This document shows, in pieces, positions 35,504 through 42,995 of a DNA stretch of 64,000 bases. The position numbers and the translations under genes were made by a program. Under the pieces are notes generated by a model. The model had not been told where the DNA came from and did not search any database. It worked only from the letters and a program-made list of their open reading frames with translations. Origin of the DNA: Nocardioides acrostichi (GTDB taxonomy: Bacteria > Actinomycetota > Actinomycetes > Propionibacteriales > Nocardioidaceae); assembly GCF_015319165.1 (NCBI RefSeq), contig NZ_JADIVZ010000001.1, forward strand, positions 372,001 through 436,000, read 5' to 3'. How positions within the stretch are numbered: the first letter of the stretch is position 1; the number at the start of each line of letters is the position of its first letter.

Positions 35504-36103
35504 ATGACCCGGATCATCGGGGGCACGGCGGGTGGACGACGCCTGGCCACGCCCAAGGGCGACGCCACGCGGCCCACCAGCGACCGGGTGCGGGAGGCGC
35601 TGTTCAGCGCGGTCGAGGCGTGGTGCGGATCGTGGGCGGGGCTGCGGATCCTCGACCTGTACGCCGGCAGCGGCGCGCTCGGTCTCGAGGCGGCGAGCCG
35701 CGGAGCGGCAGCCGTGCTGTTGGTCGAGAAGGACAAGCGCACCGCCGAGCTGATCCGTCGCAACGCGCGCGATCTCGCGCTGCCGGCGCGGGTCGAGGTG
35801 CGGTCCTCGACGGTGCGTGCGGCGCTGGCCGCGCCACCCGACCAGCCCTACGACCTGGTGCTCGCCGATCCGCCGTACCCACTGGCCTCCGGTGCCGTCG
35901 ACACCGACCTGGCGACGCTGGTCGACCAGGGCTGGCTCACCGACGACGCCCTCGTGGTGGTCGAGCGCAGTTCCCGCACCGCCGCGCCGACGTGGCCCGC
36001 GGGGTTCGGTGACGCTCGGCGTCGCCAGTACGGTGAGACGACGCTGTGGTCAGCCCTCTGGGCTGCGCCCGAGAACGCACCACCTGAGAATGCCGAGGAG
36101 TAG
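35504..36103 (+). CDS. rsmD: 16S rRNA (guanine(966)-N2)-methyltransferase
   Basis: 199 residues. IIGGTAGGRRLATPKGDATRPTSDRVREALF is the RsmD N-terminus, LDLYAGSGALGLEAASRGA binds SAM, and LADPPYPL is the NPPY-type catalytic motif. TAGGAT (35490-35495), which includes the recG stop codon, lies 8 nt before the ATG. coaD follows after 4 nt. Confidence 0.95.
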   Translation: MTRIIGGTAGGRRLATPKGDATRPTSDRVREALFSAVEAWCGSWAGLRILDLYAGSGALGLEAASRGAAAVLLVEKDKRTAELIRRNARDLALPARVEVRSSTVRAALAAPPDQPYDLVLADPPYPLASGAVDTDLATLVDQGWLTDDALVVVERSSRTAAPTWPAGFGDARRRQYGETTLWSALWAAPENAPPENAEE

Positions 36104-36107
36104 TCAC

Positions 36108-36596
36108 GTGACACGCGCGGTGTGTCCCGGAACGTTCGACCCGGTGCACGAGGGTCATCTCGACGTCGTCCGCCGGGCTGCCGCCCTCTTCGACGAAGTC
36201 GTCGTGGGCGTCGGGGTGAACCAGTCCAAGCAACGCCTCTTCGGTGACGACGAACGGCTGGCGATGATCCGGGAGGCCACCGCCGACCTCGGCAACGTGA
36301 GCGTCGCGGGTTTCTCAGGACTCCTCACCGACTTCTGTGCCGAGCAGCGGGCCCAGGCGATCGTCAAGGGACTGCGGGCCGGTGGTGACTTCGAGTACGA
36401 GATGCAGATGGCCCAGATGAACGCCTCCCAGACCGGGGTCGAGACGGTGTTCGTGCCGACCAGCCCCCAATGGTCGTTCCTCTCCTCCAGCCTGATCAAG
36501 GAGGTCGCGAGACTCGGCGGCGACGTGACCGGCTTCCTGACTCCCGCCGTCCACCAGCGGCTGGCGGCGCGTCTCGCGGAGGCGGAACGGCCGTGA
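36108..36596 (+). CDS. coaD: Phosphopantetheine adenylyltransferase
   Basis: 162 residues. CPGTFDPVHEGHLDVVRRAA holds the HxGH-type nucleotidyltransferase motif, and TSPQWSFLSSSLIKEVARLGGDV the ISSS-type motif. Fourth step of coenzyme A synthesis. GTG start 4 nt after rsmD, the usual pairing. Confidence 0.97.
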   Translation: MTRAVCPGTFDPVHEGHLDVVRRAAALFDEVVVGVGVNQSKQRLFGDDERLAMIREATADLGNVSVAGFSGLLTDFCAEQRAQAIVKGLRAGGDFEYEMQMAQMNASQTGVETVFVPTSPQWSFLSSSLIKEVARLGGDVTGFLTPAVHQRLAARLAEAERP

Positions 36597-36620
36597 CGAC
36601 CAGCGCCCTTCATCTCACGA

Positions 36621-36650
36621 TTGGCCGCGCCCACCGGTGGCGGCTACGAT
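36621..36650 (+). promoter_or_regulatory. Promoter for DUF177-rpmF-rnc-mutM
   Basis: -35 TTGGCC (36621-36626), 18-bp spacer, -10 TACGAT (36645-36650), 16 nt before the DUF177 start. The hexamers match those used by the tRNA genes at 13.4-13.6 kb, suggesting the same housekeeping sigma factor. Confidence 0.6.
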
Positions 36651-36666
36651 TCCCAACTGATTCATC

Positions 36667-37272
36667 GTGACCGGACCCGGAAGTGATCTCCTGACCAGCC
36701 TGGACCCGAGAGCGCCGCTCGTGCTCGACACCCGCGAGCTCGGTCGCCGCCCGGGGTCCCAGCGTGAGGTGTCGCTGACGGTGCCGGCGCCGAAGGATCT
36801 GGGCATCGACGTCCTCGGTGTCGCCGAAGGATCGCCGGTCGAGCTCGACTTGCGACTCGAGGCGGTCATGGAGGGGGTTCTGGTCACGGGGACGGTCTCG
36901 GCCGACCTCGACGGCGAGTGCGCACGGTGCCTGGAGCCGCTCCACGAGCAGATCGTGGGCGACATCCAGGAGCTGTACGTCTACGACGAACACCAGACAC
37001 CCCACGACGAGGACGACGAGGTCAGCAGGCTGGAGGGCGATCTGATCGACCTCGAGCCCCAGCTGAGGGATGCGGTGGTGCTCGAGCTGCCGTTCCAGCC
37101 CATGTGCCGACCGGACTGCCCCGGCCTGTGCCCCGAATGCGGGGCGCGCCTGGCCGAGGATCCCGACCACGCACACGACGAGCCGATCGACCCCCGGTGG
37201 GCCGGGCTCGCCGACTTGAACGAGCAGCTGGGCCAGGAGTTGGACCAGCACCCCGAGCACAAGCACGATTGA
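36667..37272 (+). CDS. YceD/DUF177 family protein
   Basis: 201 residues. VLDTRELGRRPGSQREVSLTVPAP is the conserved N-terminus; four cysteines form a probable zinc site (GECARCLEPL; CRPDCPGLCPECG). The C-terminal tail is Asp/Glu/His rich. The family precedes rpmF almost everywhere and is linked to 23S rRNA accumulation in plants and E. coli. GTG start. Confidence 0.92.
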   Translation: MTGPGSDLLTSLDPRAPLVLDTRELGRRPGSQREVSLTVPAPKDLGIDVLGVAEGSPVELDLRLEAVMEGVLVTGTVSADLDGECARCLEPLHEQIVGDIQELYVYDEHQTPHDEDDEVSRLEGDLIDLEPQLRDAVVLELPFQPMCRPDCPGLCPECGARLAEDPDHAHDEPIDPRWAGLADLNEQLGQELDQHPEHKHD

Positions 37273-37317
37273 CCCACGGGTCGGATGAGATCCGGCCCCA
37301 CCCCAGAGGAGAGAACA

Positions 37318-37503
37318 GTGGCTGTCCCGAAGCGGAAGATGTCGCGCAGCAACACCCGGCACCGCCGCTCGGCCTGGAAGGCCAGCGCCCCGACCCTGGT
37401 GACCTGCGCCAACCCCGCCTGCGGTGCCAAGCACCTCCCGCACCGTGCGTGCGGCGAGTGCGGCCAGTACGGCGCGCGCAGCGACCGTCGCCAGGTGCTC
37501 TGA
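37318..37503 (+). CDS. rpmF: 50S ribosomal protein L32
   Basis: 61 residues, [22 protein letters not shown], with the zinc-ribbon cysteines CANPAC and CGECG. GTG start with GAGGAGAG 5-12 nt upstream. rnc follows within 15 nt. Confidence 0.97.
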   Translation: MAVPKRKMSRSNTRHRRSAWKASAPTLVTCANPACGAKHLPHRACGECGQYGARSDRRQVL

Positions 37504-37516
37504 GCAGGCTCCCGCC

Positions 37517-38266
37517 CTGAGCGACTACGCCGCCCTGCGCGCCGCGCTCGGGAATCCCGATCTGGATCCCGAGCTGCTCGATCGCGCGCTCACCCACCGC
37601 TCGTTCGCCTACGAGCACGGCGGCATCCCGACCAACGAGCGCCTGGAGTTCCTGGGCGACTCGGTGCTCGGCGTCGTCGTGACCGAGGCGCTCTACCGTG
37701 CCCACCCGGACCTCTCCGAGGGTCGTCTGGCCAAGTTGCGCGCGGCGGTGGTCAACGCCCGCGCCCTGGCGCGGGTGGCCCGCCAGATCGGGCTGGGTGA
37801 GCACATCAAGCTCGGCCGCGGCGAGGAGACCACCGGCGGTCGGCAGAAGGCCTCGATCCTCTCCGACACCGTTGAGGCCGTGATCGGCGCGGTGCACCTC
37901 TCCGGCGGCGGTTTCGTGACCTCGGCCGAGGTCGTGCACCGGCTCTTCGACGACCTGCTCACCGAGGCCTCCGCCCTCGGAGCGGGCCTGGACTGGAAGA
38001 CCTCGCTCCAAGAGCTCTCCGCCGAGCAGGGCCTCGGCGTGCCCGACTACGTGATCGAGGACAGCGGCCCGGACCACCAGAAGACCTTCATGGCCAAGGT
38101 GCGCGTCGCCGACAAGCTCTACGGCAACGGAACCGGCCGGTCGAAGAAGGAGGCCGAGCAGGCCGCCGCCCAGACGGCCTACCGCGAGATCGCCGAGAGT
38201 CTCGGTCTCTCGCCCACGGGCGTGCCGGCCACGCCGGCCGTCGCGCCCGCCGACGCGAAGGCCTGA
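37517..38266 (+). CDS. rnc: Ribonuclease III
   Basis: 249 residues from the chosen start. [21 protein letters not shown] is the catalytic signature, [16 protein letters not shown] holds the second acidic cluster, and a double-strand RNA-binding domain fills the C-terminus ([30 protein letters not shown]). Start: the conserved N-terminus [12 protein letters not shown] has no ATG, GTG or TTG near it. CTG at 37517 fits family length; the only ordinary starts, GTG at 37424 or 37445, lie inside rpmF and would add 24-31 unsupported residues. mutM behaves the same way. Confidence 0.9.
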   Translation: MSDYAALRAALGNPDLDPELLDRALTHRSFAYEHGGIPTNERLEFLGDSVLGVVVTEALYRAHPDLSEGRLAKLRAAVVNARALARVARQIGLGEHIKLGRGEETTGGRQKASILSDTVEAVIGAVHLSGGGFVTSAEVVHRLFDDLLTEASALGAGLDWKTSLQELSAEQGLGVPDYVIEDSGPDHQKTFMAKVRVADKLYGNGTGRSKKEAEQAAAQTAYREIAESLGLSPTGVPATPAVAPADAKA

Positions 38267-38269
38267 GCC

Positions 38270-39163
38270 CTGCCGGAGCTGCCGGAGGTCGAGACGGTCC
38301 GCGTCGGCCTCGAACGCCACGTGACCGGCGCGATCGTGCGCTCCGTCGAGGTGCTCCACCCGCGGCCCGTGCGCCGCGACCCACGCGGTCCCGACGGCTT
38401 TGCGGCGGCCCTGATCGGTCGCACGCTGCTCGCGGCCCGTCGTCGCGGCAAGTACCTCTGGGTGCCGCTGGACGACGGCAACGCGCTGCTCGCCCACCTC
38501 GGCATGAGCGGCCAGATGCTCGTGCAGCCTCCCGCCGCCGCCCCTGAGCGGCACCTGCGGGTCCGGCTTCGCCTCGACGGCGCCGCCGAGGGACGCAACC
38601 TGCACTTCGTCGACCAGCGGATGTTCGGCGGCCTGCTGGTCTCCGAGGGCGGGGCCGAGCTGCCGCCCGAGATCGCCCACATCGCCCGGGATCCGCTCGA
38701 CCCGCAGTTCGACGACGACGCGTTCGTGGCTGCCGTCCGGCGTCGGGTCTCGGGCATCAAACGGCAGTTGCTGAACCAGAACCTCGTCTCCGGTGTCGGC
38801 AACATCTACGCCGACGAGGCGCTGTGGCGGGCCGGTCTGCACGGCGAGCGACCGGGGAAGCGACTGAACCGAGCCCAGGTCGTCGAGTTGCTGACCCACG
38901 TGCGTGCCGTGATGACCGACGCCCTGGCCCAGGGCGGTACCTCGTTCGACGCGCTGTACGTCAACGTCAACGGCGAGTCCGGGTACTTCGACCGGTCGCT
39001 GTCGGCGTACGGCCGCGAGGGCGAACCGTGCCCGCGGTGCGCCAGCCCGATCCGCCGCGTTGCGTTCATGAACCGCTCGTCGTACTTCTGCCCCTCCTGC
39101 CAGCCGGTGCCTCGCAGCAGGCGCTCCGCGGCACGATCCGCGGCGGCACGCCCGCCAGATTGA
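38270..39163 (+). CDS. mutM: Formamidopyrimidine-DNA glycosylase, CTG start
   Basis: 297 residues: [10 protein letters not shown] (P2 nucleophile and E3 are essential), [39 protein letters not shown] and a C-terminal zinc finger ([17 protein letters not shown]). The frame has a TGA (the rnc stop, 38264-38266), then GCC, then CTG CCG GAG, so only CTG at 38270 yields Pro2; the next GTG (38321) would remove the catalytic end. It removes oxidised purines such as 8-oxoguanine. Three bases separate it from rnc. Confidence 0.96.
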   Translation: MPELPEVETVRVGLERHVTGAIVRSVEVLHPRPVRRDPRGPDGFAAALIGRTLLAARRRGKYLWVPLDDGNALLAHLGMSGQMLVQPPAAAPERHLRVRLRLDGAAEGRNLHFVDQRMFGGLLVSEGGAELPPEIAHIARDPLDPQFDDDAFVAAVRRRVSGIKRQLLNQNLVSGVGNIYADEALWRAGLHGERPGKRLNRAQVVELLTHVRAVMTDALAQGGTSFDALYVNVNGESGYFDRSLSAYGREGEPCPRCASPIRRVAFMNRSSYFCPSCQPVPRSRRSAARSAAARPPD

Positions 39164-39266
39164 CCCGCGGCGCCTGCGGTGGGACTCTGGATGACGGCCC
39201 CCTTCGTGGGCCCACCGCGCGCCAGTCCTCCACCGCGGCAGTACGCACTCCTTCGAGAGGTTCTTC

Positions 39267-39467
39267 ATGGCCAAGGCACTCATCGGCTACATGCACAGCG
39301 ACGTGCGTGACCCCCGGCTCGCCCAGGAGAACGCGCGCCTGCGCGCCCGCGTCGGTGAGCTGGAGGCCCTGGTGCGCTCGCTGTCCGCCGAGAACGACCA
39401 TCTTGTCTCCGAGCGCGCCGCTGCACTGCTCGGCGCCCAGATGGAGCAGGAGATGCAGCCGGCCTGA
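39267..39467 (+). CDS. Small coiled-coil protein
   Basis: 66 residues, MAKALIGYMHSDVRDP. Residues 17-57 form a clear heptad coiled coil (LAQENARLRARVGELEALVRSLSAENDHLVSERAAALLG). Unrecognised function; small proteins of this kind are found near mutM/smc in actinobacteria and may act in DNA or division-related scaffolding, but that is a guess. GAGAGG is 7-12 nt before the ATG. Confidence 0.8.
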   Translation: MAKALIGYMHSDVRDPRLAQENARLRARVGELEALVRSLSAENDHLVSERAAALLGAQMEQEMQPA

Positions 39468-39486
39468 GCCGAGCTGCCCGCGTTGG

Positions 39487-39945
39487 TCAGCGCACGCGGC
39501 GGGCGCGCATGTGCGCCCGGTCGCCGCTGGGCTCGCGCCACCGCACGACCAGCTTCTTCGCGCGGCGCCGCACCTTCACCCGTACGTCGCTCACACAGAC
39601 GCTGTGCTCGGTCGTGATGAGCTCGTCGAAGCGGAATCGCTTGCCGGCGTGGCCCACGAACTTCCACCGACCACGGCAGTAGCCGGGATAGCGGATCCGC
39701 GCGTGCGGGTTGCCGTGGCTGTTGCGGGTGATCCGTACCCGCGCCCGGTAGCCGGCCGGGGCGCCCTCGTCGCCGTACACGCGACCCCGCCACGTCCCGA
39801 GGATGCGGGCGGTCTCGCCGCCCTTCGGCTCCGTGGCGACCGCCCGGGAGGGCCCGGTCGGCCCGCTCGGTGCCGAGAGGGTGACGAGCAACGTCGCCAC
39901 CAAGAGCAGCGCGAGCAGGAGCGGTCGAGAGGCTGGAGCAGTCAT
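39487..39945 (-). CDS. Small secreted basic protein, unknown
   Basis: 152 residues. Signal peptide at 1-37 (MTAPASRPLLLALLLVATLL, cleavage perhaps after SRAVA). The mature part is Arg/Lys rich with RITRNSHGNPHARIRYPGYCRGRWKFVG and one further Cys (HSVCVSDV), so a single disulfide is possible. Family not recognised. The ATG is the last good start; the open frame upstream runs through the 12-bp repeats at 40019-40066. Divergent from the LVIVD protein. Confidence 0.75.
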   Translation of the reverse strand: MTAPASRPLLLALLLVATLLVTLSAPSGPTGPSRAVATEPKGGETARILGTWRGRVYGDEGAPAGYRARVRITRNSHGNPHARIRYPGYCRGRWKFVGHAGKRFRFDELITTEHSVCVSDVRVKVRRRAKKLVVRWREPSGDRAHMRARRVR

Positions 39946-40018
39946 CACCGAGAGCCGGACGTCGGGAACGGGGAGTGCCCACCGTAGGACGACGAGGCCG
40001 GGGTGTGAGGCGATTTCC

Positions 40019-40066
40019 GTGACCTCTCGCCTGACCTCTCGCCTGACCTCTCGCGTGACCTCGCAG
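40019..40066. repeat. 12-bp tandem repeat in a divergent promoter region
   Basis: Near-identical units GTGACCTCTCGC, CTGACCTCTCGC, CTGACCTCTCGC and a shorter GTGACCTCGC, each about one helical turn. It lies between two genes for exported proteins (starts 39945 and 40089), so it could be an operator array or simple slippage. Confidence 0.9.
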
Positions 40067-40088
40067 CGGGATGCCCGTTGGTAGACAC

Positions 40089-41585
40089 ATGCGACCCCTC
40101 GCCCGGCCTGCCGTCCGTCTGGCTCTCGCCACCCTCGCCACCCTCGGCCTGAGCGCCGCCGTCGTGGCGCCCGCCTCGGCCCACGACACCGACCGGGAGC
40201 GGATCGCACGTCTTGCCGCGATCGACCCCGTCACCGACACCCTCGTCACCGGTGGCGCGATCTCGCACCTCTCCACCAACCCGACCCAGGCGGGCATCTC
40301 GGGGTGCTTCCTGCAGACCGCTGCGCTGTTCGTGAGCAGCGGCATCGACTCGCTGCGCGTCTGGGACGTCTCCGACCCGGCGCGACCACAGCTGACCGGC
40401 GTTCTGCCGCAGGCACTGTTCGAGAACGAGGCGATGAACTGCGGTGAGCGTCGCACCCAGCAGGGCGTACGGCGGTTCGCGCTCGTCGGTGTCGACCTCG
40501 TGCAGGCCTCACCCGGCGACATCTCGCACGTGAACGTCGGAGGCGGTGAGCTGGTCATCGTCGAGGTGACCGACCCGAGCGCGCCCAAGATCGTGGGCCG
40601 GGCCGAGGGAACGACCAGCACTCACACGGTGGCCTGCGTCGACGGCACGAACTGCCGCTACGCCTACTCCGCAGGCGGGCGCGACTCGTTCTCGGTCTTC
40701 GACCTGCGCGACCTCGACCACCCGGTCGAAGTCGACTCCGACCCGGGCACGCCCGGCGTGCAGCCCTACGCCAGCCCCACCGGCGGCCACAAGTGGAACG
40801 TCGACGCCGCCGGCGTCGCGACGCACACCGGATGGAACGGCGCCTCCATGTGGGACACCAGCCGTCCACGGCATCCGAAGCTGCTGGCCACCACCGGCCG
40901 TGCCGGCAAGGGGCTCGACCCGAAGCACGAGGGCTGGAACGACTTCATCCTGCACAACTCCTTCCGCCCGAACGCGCGCACGTTCAAGGCCAACGCGAAG
41001 CCCCGGTTGAGCAACGGCAACATCCTGCTCGTCACCGAGGAGGACTACGAGCAGACCGACTGCGCGCGGGCCGGCTCGTTCCAGACCTGGTGGGTCAAGA
41101 ACCTCACGGGCCGCCGGGGCTCGATCAAGCCGCTCGACAAGGTCGAGCTCGCCGATCTGGGCAACTACCCGCTGCCCCAGGGCGCCTTCTGCTCCTCGCA
41201 CTGGTTCGACTACCACCAAAGCGGCCTCGTGGCAGCCGGCTTCTACGGCGGTGGCACGCAGATCCTCGACGTGCGTCATCCGCGCAACATCCGGCCCTAC
41301 GCGCACGCGCTGTGGGGTGCCTCCGAGGTGTGGGACGCCATGTGGGTGCCGAAGTACCGGGCCGACGGCACCATGACGCGCAGCAAGACCAACGTCGTGT
41401 TGAGCATCGACCTCGTGCGCGGCCTCGACGTCTACGCCGTCGACGTGCCCGGCGACGATCGCGGCGCCGTCCCGCCCGCCTCGCCGGAGCAGGCCGGCAC
41501 CCTCGAGGGCAGCGCCCTGCCGCTCGGACTCGTGGCCCTGGCTGCCCTCGCCGGGCTCGCGCTGCGCCGTCGCCGGGTCGCCTGA
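40089..41585 (+). CDS. Secreted, membrane-anchored LVIVD-repeat beta-propeller protein
   Basis: 498 residues. Signal peptide 1-31, cleavage near SAHD. Repeats of the LVIVD type run through the mature part: SLRVWDVSDPARPQLTG, ELVIVEVTDPSAPKIVG, FSVFDLRDLDHPVE, TQILDVRHPRNIRP. The C-terminus has a hydrophobic helix and RRRRVA, a surface-retention tail without an LPXTG. Function unknown; such proteins are seen on actinobacterial surfaces. ATG at 40089 is chosen; an ATG 18 nt earlier is possible. Confidence 0.85.
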   Translation: MRPLARPAVRLALATLATLGLSAAVVAPASAHDTDRERIARLAAIDPVTDTLVTGGAISHLSTNPTQAGISGCFLQTAALFVSSGIDSLRVWDVSDPARPQLTGVLPQALFENEAMNCGERRTQQGVRRFALVGVDLVQASPGDISHVNVGGGELVIVEVTDPSAPKIVGRAEGTTSTHTVACVDGTNCRYAYSAGGRDSFSVFDLRDLDHPVEVDSDPGTPGVQPYASPTGGHKWNVDAAGVATHTGWNGASMWDTSRPRHPKLLATTGRAGKGLDPKHEGWNDFILHNSFRPNARTFKANAKPRLSNGNILLVTEEDYEQTDCARAGSFQTWWVKNLTGRRGSIKPLDKVELADLGNYPLPQGAFCSSHWFDYHQSGLVAAGFYGGGTQILDVRHPRNIRPYAHALWGASEVWDAMWVPKYRADGTMTRSKTNVVLSIDLVRGLDVYAVDVPGDDRGAVPPASPEQAGTLEGSALPLGLVALAALAGLALRRRRVA

Positions 41586-41637
41586 GGCTCGAAAACGGGA
41601 GGCGGCCCGCACGCGGAGCCTCTAACGTGTCGACCTC

Positions 41638-42954
41638 GTGAGTGGGGTGCGGGTCGTCGAACTGCTGGCCCCGGCCCGCCTGGGCACCTCGTTTCGGTGG
41701 CTGCTCGCCTCGAGCTGGACGACGAACCTCGGCGACGGCCTGGCGCTGGCGGCCGGCCCGTTGCTGGTCGCCTCCCAGACCCGCGAGCCGTTCCTGGTCG
41801 CGCTCGCGGCCCTGCTCCAGTGGCTCGCTCCGCTGCTGTTCGCGTTGGTCTCGGGCGTGGTGACCGACCGTGTCGACCGTCGGCGTCTGGTGTGTGTCGT
41901 CGACCTCGTGCGAGCGAGCGTGCTCGGTGTGCTGACGCTGAGCGTGGTGACCGGCGTGGTGTCGATCGCGGTCGTGCTGGTGGCGCTGTTCTGCCTGGCC
42001 ACGGCCGAGACCTTCGCCGACAACGCCTCGGCCACGCTGCTGCCGATGCTGGTGCACCGCGACGACCTGGCGGTGGGCAACGCGCGCCTCCAGAGCGGGC
42101 TGATCACCTTCAACCAGTTGGCCGGACCCTCGCTCGGCGCGGTGTTCTTCGCGGCGGGTGCGGCGTGGCCGTTCGCGCTCCAGACCCTGCTCGTGCTGGC
42201 GGGGGCGCTGCTCGTGCTCAAGGTGGCGGTGCCGACCGGCGAGGAGCCCGACGAGCCCGCCACCGATCTCGCCTCGGTGCGTCACGACCTGACCGAGGGC
42301 CTGGTGTGGGTCTGGCGGCACGACGCGGTGCGCACCCTGGTGCTGACGATCCTCATCTTCAACGTCACGTTCGGCGCCGCCTGGTCGGTGCTGGTGCTGT
42401 GGGCGCAGCAGCGGCTCGGCCTCGGCGAGGCCGGCTACGGCCTGCTGGCCACACTCGGTGCGGTCGGCGGGCTCGTCGGCACCGGCTGCTACGGCTGGAT
42501 CACCCGGCACGTGAGCCTGGGCGACCTCATGCGCATCGGTCTGGTCGTCGAGACGCTCACCCATCTCGTGCTGGCGCTCACCACCCACGTCGCGGTCGCG
42601 TTGGTCGTGTTCTTCTTCTTCGGCATGCACGCCTTCATCTGGGGCACCACCTCGATCACCGTGCGTCAGCGGGCGGTGCCCGGCCGTCTCCAGGGGCGGG
42701 TGGGCGCCGTCAACCTGCTGGGCATCTACGGCGGGCTGGTGCTGGGAGCGGGTGTGGGCGGCGCGCTCGCGCAGCGCTTCGGCGTCACCGCGCCGTTCTG
42801 GTTCGCCTTCGTCGGGTCCGCCGCCTTCTGCGTGCTCATCTGGCGCTCGCTGTCGCACATCGCCCACGCCGACGCAGAGCCCGACCGCCACACCCACACG
42901 CAGCCGGGAGGGCCGGACGCGCCGCTCGACGGCGACGAGGCGCCTGCGCAGTAG
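41638..42954 (+). CDS. MFS transporter (enterobactin-exporter-like subfamily)
   Basis: 438 residues with 12 membrane segments. TDRVDRRRLVCVVDLVRA is the MFS loop 2-3 motif, then DNASATLLPMLV and GSALAQRFG-like sequence. The subfamily (MFS_3) contains drug and siderophore exporters, but substrate is unknown and it is 34 kb from the siderophore operon. The C-terminal tail is His/Asp rich (HIAHADAEPDRHTHT), perhaps metal-binding. GTG start, with TAACGT about 9 nt upstream. Confidence 0.88.
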   Translation: MSGVRVVELLAPARLGTSFRWLLASSWTTNLGDGLALAAGPLLVASQTREPFLVALAALLQWLAPLLFALVSGVVTDRVDRRRLVCVVDLVRASVLGVLTLSVVTGVVSIAVVLVALFCLATAETFADNASATLLPMLVHRDDLAVGNARLQSGLITFNQLAGPSLGAVFFAAGAAWPFALQTLLVLAGALLVLKVAVPTGEEPDEPATDLASVRHDLTEGLVWVWRHDAVRTLVLTILIFNVTFGAAWSVLVLWAQQRLGLGEAGYGLLATLGAVGGLVGTGCYGWITRHVSLGDLMRIGLVVETLTHLVLALTTHVAVALVVFFFFGMHAFIWGTTSITVRQRAVPGRLQGRVGAVNLLGIYGGLVLGAGVGGALAQRFGVTAPFWFAFVGSAAFCVLIWRSLSHIAHADAEPDRHTHTQPGGPDAPLDGDEAPAQ

Positions 42955-42995
42955 GGTGAGGCACCGCCCGCTCGCTCACCTCGGAAAGGTTCCTC

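Noticed and set aside
41500-41585. LPXTG sortase signal on the LVIVD protein
   Set aside because: No LPXTG; only a hydrophobic helix and an Arg-rich end are visible.
41638-42954. MFS protein as the exporter of the siderophore cluster
   Set aside because: It is 34 kb away, not near an iron box, and its subfamily includes many unrelated exporters.
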